Shown here: positions 1-8,647 of the stretch, in pieces
Numbering within the stretch: the first letter of the stretch is position 1
Layout: the number at the start of each line of letters is the position of its first letter
Assembly: GCF_009768885.1 (NCBI RefSeq)
Contig: NZ_WSQA01000005.1
Coordinates: forward strand, 248,001-312,000
Source: Sphingobacterium humi
Lineage (GTDB): Bacteria > Bacteroidota > Bacteroidia > Sphingobacteriales > Sphingobacteriaceae
Direction of reading: 5' to 3'
Length of the DNA: 64,000 bases
Translations under genes and position numbers: made by a program
Notes under the pieces: generated by a model
Database searches by the model: none
The model's input: the letters and a program-made list of their open reading frames with translations, nothing else
What the model was told of the DNA's origin: nothing

Positions 1-447
1 TTTCAGGTAATCAAATTGCAAGTCAAAATCGTCATAATACCGATCGGAAGGTACCGAAGATCTATCCCAGCGTATTTTTTGATTTATTTTTAATGCCGAG
101 GTCAGGAATTGCGCATCGCGTAGCATAGGGATTGGAATTTCCCCCACGAGTACCGCGCCTTCCAACGGCGATTTCTTCTGTTTGTATAAGCCTTGTAGGA
201 TTTCGCGGATTTTTTCCGGCGATTCCCAGTTGGCATGAATGATATAAGTGCCAAGCCCATCTTTTTCTACAAGCTTCTTATAGGCTTCCAGTTCGCTTTT
301 TGCGGCATTGTAGGTTTTACTGTCTACAACAATGGCAAAACTGGTATTGGAAGCGATACTTGGTTTTTCAATTTCTTGTCCACTGGCCCATAATGCGGAG
401 CTTATTAAGGCAATGGATAGGGTAGATTTGAGGTTTTTTAAGAACAT
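1..447 (-). CDS. Secreted gingipain-like (C25-type) protein, N-terminal part, cut by window edge
   Basis: The reading frame starts at an ATG at 447 and stays open for 149 codons to the window edge, so the C-terminus is missing. The first ~22 residues form a signal peptide (MFLKNLK, then a hydrophobic stretch ending WASGQE). The mature part reads like the start of the C25 peptidase-like domain common in Bacteroidota secreted proteins: a beta-strand (SFAIVVDS), an amphipathic helix, then a second strand with GAVLVGEIPIPM. The catalytic His/Cys would lie beyond the edge, so activity cannot be judged. It is transcribed away from the dioxygenase operon at 664, with 216 bases between the two starts. 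The family call is by resemblance only. Confidence 0.6.
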   Translation of the reverse strand, partial: MFLKNLKSTLSIALISSALWASGQEIEKPSIASNTSFAIVVDSKTYNAAKSELEAYKKLVEKDGLGTYIIHANWESPEKIREILQGLYKQKKSPLEGAVLVGEIPIPMLRDAQFLTSALKINQKIRWDRSSVPSDRYYDDFDLQFDYLK

Positions 448-663
448 TTTTTTAACATATTCGTGTACACCTTACAAATTTGCAATAAAAACTACATGTT
501 ATGTTAATATATATGTAAAAATATAGTGAATGATACGCCGTTTTTTGAGTAGGGTTTCCTTTCTTAACATACATCAATGTGTAGGCTTTACCGTATATGC
601 ATCTTTGTAGTGTTAAATAAACAATAAAGGAATAATAAACGTTTAATCGAAAAGGAGTATATC

Positions 664-1602
664 ATGGAAAATAAAGTATTAGGCTTGCATCACATTACCG
701 CTATCGCTAACATGGCCCAGCGTAATTATGATTTTTATACCAAAACACTAGGCTTACGCATGGTGAAGAAAACGGTGAATTTTGATGATCCGGGCACATA
801 CCATTTTTATTATGGTGATGAAAAAGGGAATGCAGGAACCATTTTAACCTTCTTTCCATGGGAAGGCATTGGTAAAGGAAGAAATGGCGCAGGTATGGCG
901 ACAGAAATAGCCTATGCCGTTCCGGCGGGAAGTTTAGACTTTTGGAAAGCGCGTTTTGGCGAACATAATGTTTTGACCGGAGAGGCCGTAGAGCGTTTTG
1001 GTGAAGTATATCACCCTTTCTTAGATCCGGATGGCTTGAGTCTTTCCTTGGTGGTGCCTAAAACGGAGGATAAGCGTGTTGGATGGGCTACTTCTGAAGT
1101 TTCTGCTGCAGAAGCAACCAAAGGATTTCATAACACGACCTTAACCTTACATGAATTGGAGCCTACCGCAAAGGTGTTGACCGATTTATTGGGTTACGAG
1201 CAGGTGGCACAAGAGGGCAATCGTTATCGTTTTGCGACCAATAGTATCGATACAGCGAACATCATCGATATTTTAGTGGATGAGCATGCTAAACGCGGCG
1301 TAAATACGGCTGGTACGAACCACCATATTGCCTTCCGGGTGAAGGATGATGCCGATCAGATGGCCTTACGCGAGCGTATTTTAAGTGCAGGCTTGCAGAT
1401 TACCCCACAAATAGACCGGGATTACTTCCATTCCTTGTATTTCCGCGAACCGGGAGGGGTGTTGTTTGAAATTGCAACGGAGAACCCAGGTTTTGATGTA
1501 GACGAGCCGCTAACTTCATTGGGTAGCGCGTTGAAATTGCCTAAGCAATATGAGTCGCATCGTGCAGAAATCGAGCAGGTATTGCCGGCACTTAAGGACT
1601 AA
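664..1602 (+). CDS. VOC-family ring-cleaving dioxygenase (MhqO/LinE-like)
   Basis: This 312-residue protein has two vicinal-oxygen-chelate modules, each built of paired beta-alpha-beta-beta-beta units. Likely metal ligands are visible at the expected places: the HH pair at residues 9-10, the HH pair at 220-221 and Glu269 in LFEIATE. Family members cleave hydroquinone-type aromatic rings or act in quinone detoxification; the length matches the MhqO/MhqA-type proteins of Bacillus. A purine-rich AAAGGAG lies 6-10 bases before the ATG. The next two genes (serine hydrolase, cupin) follow in the same direction, an arrangement like mhqD/mhqO operons. I infer a role in electrophile or quinone stress; the substrate cannot be read from sequence. 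Confidence 0.85.
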   Translation: MENKVLGLHHITAIANMAQRNYDFYTKTLGLRMVKKTVNFDDPGTYHFYYGDEKGNAGTILTFFPWEGIGKGRNGAGMATEIAYAVPAGSLDFWKARFGEHNVLTGEAVERFGEVYHPFLDPDGLSLSLVVPKTEDKRVGWATSEVSAAEATKGFHNTTLTLHELEPTAKVLTDLLGYEQVAQEGNRYRFATNSIDTANIIDILVDEHAKRGVNTAGTNHHIAFRVKDDADQMALRERILSAGLQITPQIDRDYFHSLYFREPGGVLFEIATENPGFDVDEPLTSLGSALKLPKQYESHRAEIEQVLPALKD

Positions 1603-1677
1603 TTTTTAATATTTTCTATTTCTTTTAGTCTACCGGGCTATGGCTTGGTAGGCTATTCATCAAAAGGAGGACAACAT

Positions 1678-2292
1678 ATGCAACAAGGAACAATATATCA
1701 AGGCGGGAATACTCAAAACCCGCAAAAGGCTTTAATCATGATTCATGGTCGCGGAGGTTCGGCGCAGGATATCATGTCGCTTTCGCGGTATTTAAAAGTT
1801 GACGATTATTTATTGTTAGGCCCACAAGCCGCTGCGCATACCTGGTATCCGCATTCTTTTATGGCCCCTGTGGCCGATAATCAACCGGACCTGGATCAGG
1901 CCTTGGCCTTAGTTCAGGAGGCGGTGGCCCAAGCCTTGGCCAAAGGGATAGCGAAGGATAAGATTTACTTCTTAGGCTTCTCGCAAGGCGCTTGTTTAAC
2001 CTTAGAGTACGTGGCCAGAAATGGGGCCAGCTATGGCGGTGCTGTTGCCTTTACGGGCGGCTTAATTGGCGATCAATTGTATACGGAAAATTATCGGGGT
2101 GATTTTGCTGGTACGCCGATTTTTATCGGTACCAGTGATCCTGATTTCCATGTGCCTGTAGAGCGGGTGCAAGCCAGTACTAAGCAATTGACAGCGATGG
2201 GCGCCAAGGTGACCGAGCGGATTTATCCGGACATGGGCCATACCATCAGCCAGGAAGAGATTGAATTGGCCAATGAATTAATCTTTAGCTAA
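1678..2292 (+). CDS. Alpha/beta hydrolase, carboxylesterase/phospholipase family (MhqD-like)
   Basis: A 204-residue serine hydrolase. The oxyanion-loop motif HGRGG is near residue 20, the nucleophile elbow GFSQGA places Ser102, and Asp154/Asp156 plus His188 (DMGHTI) complete a plausible triad. I place the start at 1678, not at the in-frame codon at 1645, because AAAGGAGG sits 7 bases before this ATG, the clearest Shine-Dalgarno in the region. It follows the dioxygenase gene by 75 bases and abuts the cupin gene, suggesting one operon. In Bacillus the equivalent pair is induced by quinones; here that is inference from gene order. Confidence 0.85.
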   Translation: MQQGTIYQGGNTQNPQKALIMIHGRGGSAQDIMSLSRYLKVDDYLLLGPQAAAHTWYPHSFMAPVADNQPDLDQALALVQEAVAQALAKGIAKDKIYFLGFSQGACLTLEYVARNGASYGGAVAFTGGLIGDQLYTENYRGDFAGTPIFIGTSDPDFHVPVERVQASTKQLTAMGAKVTERIYPDMGHTISQEEIELANELIFS

Positions 2293-2293
2293 G

Positions 2294-2644
2294 ATGAAGA
2301 TTACGCGATTATATGCTGATGAACATGGCGATAGCCGTTTTGAAGTGATCGATATCCCTTTGGTTGACCAAGGGGATATCGGTTTTTTATCGGCTGGCCT
2401 TCCGGTGAAATCCTTGATTTTCCGGGAGGTAAAAGCTGCTTATGATTATGATTTTCACCAGGCACCACAGCGGCAATACTTGGTTTTGTTGGACGTGGGG
2501 GTGGAGATTGAAACTTCCTTGGGCGAACGGCGGGTGTTTCTGCCGGGTGAGGTTTTGTTGTTGGAGGATACGCATGGCAAGGGACATAAAACCAAAAACC
2601 TGAAAGCGGAGGTTCGCCGATCTTTGTTTATTACCCTCGAATAG
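2294..2644 (+). CDS. Small cupin-fold protein
   Basis: A 116-residue protein that starts one base after the stop of the hydrolase gene, so it is probably translationally coupled. Its pattern of short beta-strands with FLPGEVLLLEDTHGKGH is typical of a single cupin barrel. The usual metal-binding HxH motif of cupin motif 1 is not intact (the region reads HQAPQRQYLVLLD), so it may bind a ligand without catalysing a reaction. Position suggests a role with the dioxygenase/hydrolase pair. Function unknown. Confidence 0.7.
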   Translation: MKITRLYADEHGDSRFEVIDIPLVDQGDIGFLSAGLPVKSLIFREVKAAYDYDFHQAPQRQYLVLLDVGVEIETSLGERRVFLPGEVLLLEDTHGKGHKTKNLKAEVRRSLFITLE

Positions 2645-2697
2645 GAGTATTGCTGCAATAATTCGCTGCATAGCGAACATATTGTTATTTTTGTGGC

Positions 2698-4077
2698 ATG
2701 TCTACAACATCATCGACTTCACAAGAAACTATTGTTGCCCTGGCGACCTCGCCGGGTGCTAATGGTGCCATCGCCGTTATCCGACTTTCAGGTCCGGACG
2801 CTTTACTCATTTGCAATAAGGTGTTTAAAGGGAAGGACTTGCTGAAGCAGGAATCGCATACCATCCACTTTGGTACCATCCGCGATGGCGAGCAGATTAT
2901 CGATGAGGTGCTGGTCTCTTTATTTATTGCCCCGAACTCGTATACGAAGGAAAATGTGGTGGAGATTTCTACGCATAATTCCAAGTATATTATCGAACGA
3001 GTGCTGAGCTTGTTGATTAGACATGGGGCACGTGCTGCCAAAGCCGGCGAGTTTACCTTACGGGCTTTCCTGAATGGCGGTTTAGACTTATCGCAGGCCG
3101 AAGCAGTGGCCGATTTGATAGCTTCCAATTCGGCGTCTTCCCATCAGATTGCCATGCAGCAGATGCGCGGTGGATTCTCGAATCAGCTGAAACAGCTGCG
3201 GGAAGATTTGGTGCATTTTGCCTCGCTGATTGAGCTGGAACTCGATTTCTCGGAAGAAGATGTGGAGTTTGCCAATCGCGATCAACTGCGCGTGCTGATT
3301 ATGAAGATTCATCAGGTGATTGCGAAGCTGATCCGCTCCTTCGAGCAGGGGAATGTGCTGAAGAATGGGGTGCCGGTGGTGATTGCTGGAAAACCCAATG
3401 TGGGGAAATCGACCTTGCTGAATGCTTTGTTGAATGAGGAGCGTGCCATTGTTTCGGATATCGCCGGCACCACCCGGGATACCATTGAAGACGAAATCAA
3501 TATTCATGGGGTGACGTTTCGGTTTATCGATACGGCAGGGATTCGCCATACCGAGGATGTCGTGGAAGCGATCGGCGTAGAGCGTACCATGGCCAAAATG
3601 AAACAGGCCCGATTGATTATATACCTATTTGATCCTACTCAGGATGCTATTGCTGACGTAAAACAGCAAATACAGGAGGTGGAAGCCTTGAATATTCCAT
3701 TTGTCACTATTATTAATAAAAGTGATTTGCTTAGCGAGGAGCAGCGTGCTTCCTTTGCGGAGCTAAGCCCGATCTATATCTCCGCAAAACAGCAGCTGGG
3801 CATTGAAGAACTGAAAGATGAGCTGCTGAATCAGGTGAACCTGGGCAATATTAATACGGATGATGTCATCGTGACGAATATTCGTCACCTGGAGGCCTTA
3901 CAGCTGACGAAGCAGGGGTTAGAGAAGGTGCTGGATGGAATTGATAATCCGATAACCTCGGATTTCCTAGCAATGGATATTCGGCAAGCGTTGTATCATC
4001 TGGGGGAAATTACTGGGACGGTTACTACGGATGATTTGCTGGAGAATATATTTAGTAAGTTTTGTATTGGGAAGTAA
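2698..4077 (+). CDS. mnmE: tRNA uridine-5-carboxymethylaminomethyl modification GTPase MnmE
   Basis: MnmE works with MnmG to install the cmnm5 (or taurine-like) group on U34 of several tRNAs. The 459-residue protein is full length: the N-terminal formyl-THF binding domain (FTLRAFLNGGLDLSQAEAV), a helical domain holding an inserted G domain with G1 GKPNVGKST from residue 231, G3 DTAG at 278 and G4 NKSD at 340, and the invariant C-terminal Cys motif CIGK at 456-459. Its last 17 bases form the left end repeat of the element that begins here, so insertion left the coding sequence intact. The 3' end of mnmE/trmE is a known integration target, for example of SGI1 in Salmonella. Confidence 0.97.
   Translation: MSTTSSTSQETIVALATSPGANGAIAVIRLSGPDALLICNKVFKGKDLLKQESHTIHFGTIRDGEQIIDEVLVSLFIAPNSYTKENVVEISTHNSKYIIERVLSLLIRHGARAAKAGEFTLRAFLNGGLDLSQAEAVADLIASNSASSHQIAMQQMRGGFSNQLKQLREDLVHFASLIELELDFSEEDVEFANRDQLRVLIMKIHQVIAKLIRSFEQGNVLKNGVPVVIAGKPNVGKSTLLNALLNEERAIVSDIAGTTRDTIEDEINIHGVTFRFIDTAGIRHTEDVVEAIGVERTMAKMKQARLIIYLFDPTQDAIADVKQQIQEVEALNIPFVTIINKSDLLSEEQRASFAELSPIYISAKQQLGIEELKDELLNQVNLGNINTDDVIVTNIRHLEALQLTKQGLEKVLDGIDNPITSDFLAMDIRQALYHLGEITGTVTTDDLLENIFSKFCIGK
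4061..4077 (+). repeat. Left attachment-site repeat (attL), the 3' end of mnmE
   Basis: TTTGTATTGGGAAGTAA encodes the final CIGK and stop of MnmE. It matches 16 of 17 bases of the copy at 22287-22303. Integration into this site keeps the host gene functional, as usual for tyrosine integrases that target conserved gene 3' ends. Confidence 0.88.
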
Positions 4078-4197
4078 CTAGGGTTATTTATGATAAGTCA
4101 AATATTATCTAAAACAGTAAAAACCTTGATTATCTTCTTTTAATAGAGAATCTAAATTATCATTAATAATCAATACTACCAAATAATTTATCATTTA

Positions 4198-4269
4198 TTT
4201 GTACCTTTGTTGTACCTCGTTAGTTTACAATTTATTTTTTGTACCTAATATGGTTTACAAAGTTTACAA
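4198..4269 (+). promoter_or_regulatory. Two interleaved repeat families: TTGTACCT x3 and GTTTACAA x3
   Basis: Between mnmE and the first element gene, TTGTACCT occurs at 4199-4206, 4210-4217 and 4239-4246, and GTTTACAA at 4223-4230, 4253-4260 and 4262-4269, all in the same orientation. TTGTACCT occurs again inside the right end at 22241-22248. This pattern fits arm-type integrase or excisionase binding sites, or an operator for the HTH-integrase operon. The remainder of 4078-4309 is AT-rich and holds no gene that I can see. Confidence 0.55.
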
Positions 4270-4309
4270 AATTTACATACTTACACAAGTATAAACTTAT
4301 TTAAATTAA

Positions 4310-4873
4310 ATGAGCTCCAATATTCAGGTAACTAGAATTTGCCAACACTGTAATAAGGAATTTATAGCCAAGACTACGGTCACTAAGTTTTGTTCTGAAT
4401 TTTGTGGGAAAAGGAATTATAAACTTAGACAGAAACAAGCGAAGATTGCCAGATCAGAAGCAGAAACTCAAGAGGTTCGAAATGTAAAATCTCTACCTAC
4501 TTCTAAAGATTTATCTAACAAAGAGTTTCTTTCAGTTACAGAGGTTGGGAAATTGATAGGGTGTTCTAGGCAAAATGTCTATAAGCTCATTAATACTGGG
4601 AAGCTTAATGCATCGAACCTCCTGGAAAGAAAAACCATCATTAAACGATCAGATATCGATAAGATGCTCAAGGACAATGAAATAAATAACGATCGGTCTC
4701 AAACTTTGATCGTCGAAACCACTGAGTACTATTCTATGCAGGAAATAGAGGTTAAATATAATATGTCCGAAAAGGCAATTTATGAATTGATTAAAAGGAA
4801 TAACATTGAAAAAGTTAAGAGAGGTCGGTATTCCTTAGTGAATAAAAAAGACATTGATAAACTATTAAGTTAA
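4310..4873 (+). CDS. Zn-ribbon plus double helix-turn-helix protein (excisionase/regulator-like)
   Basis: A 187-residue protein. Residues ~10-30 contain a four-cysteine CxxC...CxxxC ribbon (CQHC, CSEFC). Two MerR/excisionase-type winged HTH units follow: VGKLIGCSRQNVYKLI near residue 85 and IEVKYNMSEKAIYELI near 145, each ending in a basic strand and a DIDKLL-type helix. It lies directly before the integrase with 4 bases between them, the usual position of a directionality factor or integrase regulator in Bacteroidota elements. The repeats just upstream are its likely targets. Excisionase activity is inferred. Confidence 0.7.
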   Translation: MSSNIQVTRICQHCNKEFIAKTTVTKFCSEFCGKRNYKLRQKQAKIARSEAETQEVRNVKSLPTSKDLSNKEFLSVTEVGKLIGCSRQNVYKLINTGKLNASNLLERKTIIKRSDIDKMLKDNEINNDRSQTLIVETTEYYSMQEIEVKYNMSEKAIYELIKRNNIEKVKRGRYSLVNKKDIDKLLS

Positions 4874-4877
4874 GGCC

Positions 4878-6026
4878 ATGATCAAAGTAACAGTTCGGAA
4901 TAAACCATTAACCGATAAAAGGAAATTATCTCTCTATTTAGATTTTTATCCTGCCATTTTAAAAGAGGGCAAAGAAACGCGTAGAGAATTTATTAAAACT
5001 TACATATACGCCAAACCGAAAACGGATCAAGAGAAACAACACAATAGAGAAAAGCTTTCATTTGCTGAGACATTAAGGCTTCGCAGGGAGAATGAAGTCA
5101 ATAAACCTGAGATTTATGCAAGCCACGAAAAAGAAATGCTTAGAAGGCAGGAAATCGCTTCCAAATCCTTTAAAGAGTATTTTCTAAAGCTTGCTAAAAA
5201 GCGAAAGACATCTAATTATAAAACCTGGTTAACTTCAATTGATTATCTAAATGCATTTCATCCAGAAGATATTTCTTTCAAAGACTTAACAATACCATTT
5301 ATAGAGGGTTTCAGGGATTATTTGCTGGAAGCTCCTTCCATTAGAACAAAAACAACTAAAATATCAAGAAATACCGCATCAAGTTACTATCTAAAGTTTA
5401 AGGCAGCATTAAAACAAGCGTTTAAAGATGGTCTCATCGAAACGGACCAAGGTTCAAGAGTTGAGGCTATTAAAGTTGAAGATTCAAATCGTGAGTTTCT
5501 TACCATTGAAGAACTGAACTCCTTGGTAAATACTACTTGCGTTGATCCTTTGATGAAAAAGGCTGCATTATTCAGTGCATTAACTGGATTAAGATTCTCT
5601 GATATAAAAGCATTGAAAGCTGGTCAGATCATAAAAACGGAATTAGGCTATCATCTCGAATTCACTCAAAAGAAAACTGGAAGCTTTGAAAGACAGCCAA
5701 TAAGTGAACAAGCATATAAACTACTTAATATTCCACTTTCTGCAAATAAAGGTGATTTAGTATTTGAAGGATTAAAATACAGCGCATATAACAATAAGTT
5801 TTTAGCTCAATGGATCGGTGCTGCAGGAATTACGAAGAATATTACTTTCCATAATTTCAGGCATACATTTGCCACCTTACAATTGCATTATGGCACTGAC
5901 ATATACACTCTTTCCAAGTTGTTGGGTCATAGGTCTTTAAAAACAACACAGATTTACACCAAGGTATTGGATCAGGCTAAACAAGAAGCAGTTAACAAGA
6001 TTAAGTTAAACTTTGATAATGAATAA
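4878..6026 (+). CDS. Tyrosine recombinase / site-specific integrase
   Basis: This enzyme would integrate and excise the element at the mnmE 3' end. It is 382 residues long, with an N-terminal arm-binding region, a SAM-like core-binding domain (~residues 95-200) and a C-terminal catalytic domain. All usual catalytic residues are visible: Arg239 (TGLRFSDI), His325 and Arg328 (HNFRHTF), His351 (LGHRS) and Tyr360 (TQIYTKV). The architecture is that of Bacteroidota phage/ICE integrases. It is encoded at the left end, reads inward and is probably co-transcribed with the preceding HTH gene. It looks intact. Confidence 0.95.
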   Translation: MIKVTVRNKPLTDKRKLSLYLDFYPAILKEGKETRREFIKTYIYAKPKTDQEKQHNREKLSFAETLRLRRENEVNKPEIYASHEKEMLRRQEIASKSFKEYFLKLAKKRKTSNYKTWLTSIDYLNAFHPEDISFKDLTIPFIEGFRDYLLEAPSIRTKTTKISRNTASSYYLKFKAALKQAFKDGLIETDQGSRVEAIKVEDSNREFLTIEELNSLVNTTCVDPLMKKAALFSALTGLRFSDIKALKAGQIIKTELGYHLEFTQKKTGSFERQPISEQAYKLLNIPLSANKGDLVFEGLKYSAYNNKFLAQWIGAAGITKNITFHNFRHTFATLQLHYGTDIYTLSKLLGHRSLKTTQIYTKVLDQAKQEAVNKIKLNFDNE

Positions 6027-6029
6027 ACT

Positions 6030-6869
6030 ATGAAAGTAAAGGATTTTTTACCATATTTTGGATTTGTCTTTTCTTCAGATACAATGCTGCGAATTGGTGA
6101 TGGAGATTCTAATGGCTTGCATGATTCAGAAGGAAATGAAGTTTTAATGACCTCAAGGAAAGGGGAGTATATTTACACTCAACAGCTATTTGAGGATGAA
6201 AAATACGAAGATTTAGAAATGGAGAATTGGTTAATTGACTTTTTACTTCATGACGATCATCTTCGTTTTACAACGTATATTAACAAAATTGAACCTGAAG
6301 ATGTTATTGTAGAACTAAGATATCTTTATGATAATTATGTTGAAAACGGTGGTGATGCGTTAGACTGGTTAAATGGAATGATAGTAGATGTCGGCACATT
6401 AATTACTAATTATAATATAGGAATTAGGCATATCATTCAATATAATATTATGGAATGGTACGAAACAGCCCTAAAGTATGATAAATATTTTAAAGATAAC
6501 TATGTTGATCCAGAGCAATTTAATACCCCCGCAGAAATAAAATCATTTAAGGATATATTTGACCCTAAGTACCATGATTACATCTTTAGGCTTCTAGATA
6601 TTATTAGGGAAAGTAACCCTCCGATATTAAATTCTGAATTTAAATTCATTGAAAGCAACGGGAACATTACATTTTTAGGATTGTTTTTAAGAAGATTAAA
6701 AGAGGAAGGAATTATCAAAATTAAACTAACAACAGAACACTCTTTAAAAGTCTCACGCCTATTCGGATTCTACAATAAGTCAATATTCAGCCAAAATAAA
6801 AGTCAATTATTTGTTGACAATCAAACTGTGATCAATAGGAGAATCAAAAGTATATTAATGAGTATTTAA
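6030..6869 (+). CDS. Hypothetical protein in integrase operon
   Basis: A 279-residue soluble protein that I do not recognise. It starts 3 bases after the integrase stop, so it is probably translated from the same message. It is acidic in the first 100 residues and largely helical. The end (FLGLFLRRLKEEGIIK near 225, then a basic tail with INRRIKSILMSI) resembles the DNA-binding-like C-termini of RteC-type regulators in Bacteroidota elements, but this is weak. No membrane segment or signal peptide is seen. Confidence 0.6.
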   Translation: MKVKDFLPYFGFVFSSDTMLRIGDGDSNGLHDSEGNEVLMTSRKGEYIYTQQLFEDEKYEDLEMENWLIDFLLHDDHLRFTTYINKIEPEDVIVELRYLYDNYVENGGDALDWLNGMIVDVGTLITNYNIGIRHIIQYNIMEWYETALKYDKYFKDNYVDPEQFNTPAEIKSFKDIFDPKYHDYIFRLLDIIRESNPPILNSEFKFIESNGNITFLGLFLRRLKEEGIIKIKLTTEHSLKVSRLFGFYNKSIFSQNKSQLFVDNQTVINRRIKSILMSI

Positions 6870-6880
6870 AATAAATTTTC

Positions 6881-6930
6881 TCGACAGTCGAATTTGTCGA
6901 AATTGTCGAGGTCATATCAATGTACATTTG
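6881..6930 (+). promoter_or_regulatory. Three 9-bp tandem GTCGA repeats and a TACATTTG promoter box
   Basis: GTCGA occurs at 6887, 6896 and 6905 with exact 9-base spacing (consensus TTGTCGAAA), and the first copy forms the palindrome TCGACAGTCGA. A Bacteroidota -7 type box, TACATTTG, is at 6923-6930, 24 bases before the start at 6954. This looks like an operator array controlling the AlpA-like gene. Confidence 0.5.
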
Positions 6931-6953
6931 TATCGTACATTAATCTACATGAT

Positions 6954-7301
6954 ATGGCAGAGATGAAATTAACATTTGAACAACTTCCAATTGAAGTGGC
7001 TAGGCAAGGAGAAATACTAGACAGAATAATTGATTTATTACGTACGAGTAATCAGAAGCCAATATTACAAGATTCCAATTCAGATAAACTTTTGGTTTTT
7101 GGTGAAGCTTGCCAATATTTAAATCTATCCAAACCGACACTCTATCGAAAAGTTTCTAATAGAGAGATCCCTCATATTAAAAGAGGAAGAAAGCTATACT
7201 TTTATGTAAGTGAGTTAAATTCTTACTTAAAGAAGGGTAAAAGAAAATCTCTTGACGAGATCCAAGAAGAAGCCAGCCAATTCAAAGAAAAAAGGAGATA
7301 A
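6954..7301 (+). CDS. AlpA/MerR-like helix-turn-helix DNA-binding protein
   Basis: A 115-residue protein. I chose the ATG at 6954; an in-frame TTG at 6894 lies inside the repeat array and ahead of the promoter box. An amphipathic helix (EILDRIIDLL) is followed by an excisionase-type HTH: LLVFGEACQYLNLSKPTLYRKVSNREIPHIKRGRKLYFYVSELNSYL, given here as the span of residues ~47-93. The tail is very basic (KKGKRKS). In Bacteroidota elements such proteins precede the replication ATPase and primase genes, as here. Likely a regulator of the replication genes or of excision. Confidence 0.8.
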   Translation: MAEMKLTFEQLPIEVARQGEILDRIIDLLRTSNQKPILQDSNSDKLLVFGEACQYLNLSKPTLYRKVSNREIPHIKRGRKLYFYVSELNSYLKKGKRKSLDEIQEEASQFKEKRR

Positions 7302-7413
7302 TTCCTATCTCCTTTAGACCAACATTAATACACCCCATAATAACCACCAATCGCACACCACTAACCAAGGAGTGATAATATTATATTGTTAAATAACTAC
7401 AATAGTTAAAGGT

Positions 7414-7530
7414 ATGAAAAATACTGAATACAAACAAATTACAGTTTATTTTATCCTGAGAAATAGGGGATGTGAAGTTAGGGAAAATGGAACAGTATTA
7501 ACCAGTTATATTGGAGGTGGAAATGGGTAG
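7414..7530 (+). CDS. Possible 38-aa leader ORF overlapping the ATPase start
   Basis: An ATG at 7414 opens a 38-codon frame ending at the TAG at 7528-7530, which overlaps the ATG of the ATPase gene at 7523. The GGAGGTGG ribosome site of the ATPase lies inside it. The overlap would allow translational coupling. The peptide (MKNTEYKQITVYFILRNRG...) has no recognised domain. The rest of 7302-7522 shows no gene. Confidence 0.35.
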   Translation: MKNTEYKQITVYFILRNRGCEVRENGTVLTSYIGGGNG

Positions 7531-8647
7531 TTTAAAATCCGTTGAAGTTAAGGAGAACATCCTTAAAATGATCCAACTTCCTACAGAGGAGACAGAATTC
7601 AAAACTGAATACACTGGATTGGAACTGGTTGAATTAGATGTAGAGTCAATCCCCTACCTATTAGATCCATTGATACCAAAATCTTGTGTTTTTACCATTG
7701 CCGGAGCATCAGACACAGGTAAATCAATGTTATTCAGACAAATGGCCATTGATTTAATCAACAACGGTACGTTTCTAGATTTTGATTTCAAGCCTGAACA
7801 TAGAAAAGTAATTTTCGTTTCTACTGAAGATGATTCGACAGCAACTGCATATCTTTTGAAAAAACAGACCAATCGATATGAAAATTTAGCAAACATCCGG
7901 TTTAAGTTTGATAGTCTCGATATTCCTCAATATTTAGAACGCGAACTTCAGGAATGCCCAGCGGATCTAGTGATCATTGACGCTTGGAGCGATGTTTATG
8001 GAGACAATTTAAACGATTCTGCAAAAGTCCGGCAAACCCTTGGCATCTATTCTGCAATTGCCGCTAGGTACCAGTGCGCAATAGGCTTCCTTCATCATAC
8101 TGGTAAACGCACTGAAAACCTTGTTCCTTCTAAAAACAACATTCAAGGTGGTCAGGGCTTTGAAGCTAAGATGCGATTGGCGATAGAACTCAGAAATGAT
8201 ACTGATGACAGCAATTATAAGCACCTATGTATCGTAAAAGGTAATTACCTCCCCTCTCAATATAAAAAAGAAAGCTTTAAGCTACTGTTTGATCCAGAAA
8301 CTTTCAATTTCACCAACACCGGGGATCGCGTGCCGTTAGAGGAACTATTCACAAAAGAAGTGAGGACAAAGGAGAAAAAAGACCTACCCACACTAGAAAG
8401 CATTCCCTATCTGACACTTTATCAAGTAGCAAAAGAAGCTTTCCATAATGAAACATTTTTAAGTCAGTCAGAATTCCGTGTCCGACTTAATTCTGCATAT
8501 CAAAGCAGCTATTTGGTCACCAAGGGAGGTTACAGAGAATTCGAAAGACATGTAATTGAATTAGAGATAGTTAAAAAAGAAGGGACACCACGTAGCAGGG
8601 CGGTAAAATATTATTTATCCAGTCAGTCAGTGAGTAAAATTGACTAA
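7523..8647 (+). CDS. RepA-like RecA-fold ATPase (AAA_25 type)
   Basis: A 374-residue P-loop ATPase of the hexameric RepA/KaiC-like type found in plasmid and element replication modules. Walker A is GASDTGKS from residue 61; a STEDD segment and a Walker B-like LVIIDAWSD follow, then FLHHTGK as a sensor region. The C-terminal ~90 residues look like a small winged-helix unit. GGAGGTGG just before the ATG at 7523 fixes this start rather than the TTG at 7511. It lies between an HTH protein and a primase-like gene, which suggests helicase or loader function in replication of the excised element. A striking repeat cluster sits at its stop codon. Confidence 0.82.
   Translation: MGSLKSVEVKENILKMIQLPTEETEFKTEYTGLELVELDVESIPYLLDPLIPKSCVFTIAGASDTGKSMLFRQMAIDLINNGTFLDFDFKPEHRKVIFVSTEDDSTATAYLLKKQTNRYENLANIRFKFDSLDIPQYLERELQECPADLVIIDAWSDVYGDNLNDSAKVRQTLGIYSAIAARYQCAIGFLHHTGKRTENLVPSKNNIQGGQGFEAKMRLAIELRNDTDDSNYKHLCIVKGNYLPSQYKKESFKLLFDPETFNFTNTGDRVPLEELFTKEVRTKEKKDLPTLESIPYLTLYQVAKEAFHNETFLSQSEFRVRLNSAYQSSYLVTKGGYREFERHVIELEIVKKEGTPRSRAVKYYLSSQSVSKID

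Noticed and set aside
1645..1677. Longer start for the serine hydrolase
   Set aside because: A strong AAAGGAGG lies right before the ATG at 1678, and the extra residues would include the ribosome-binding site.
2387..2680. Minus-strand frames over the cupin and mnmE genes
   Set aside because: They are antisense shadows of well-supported plus-strand genes and show no protein-like motifs.
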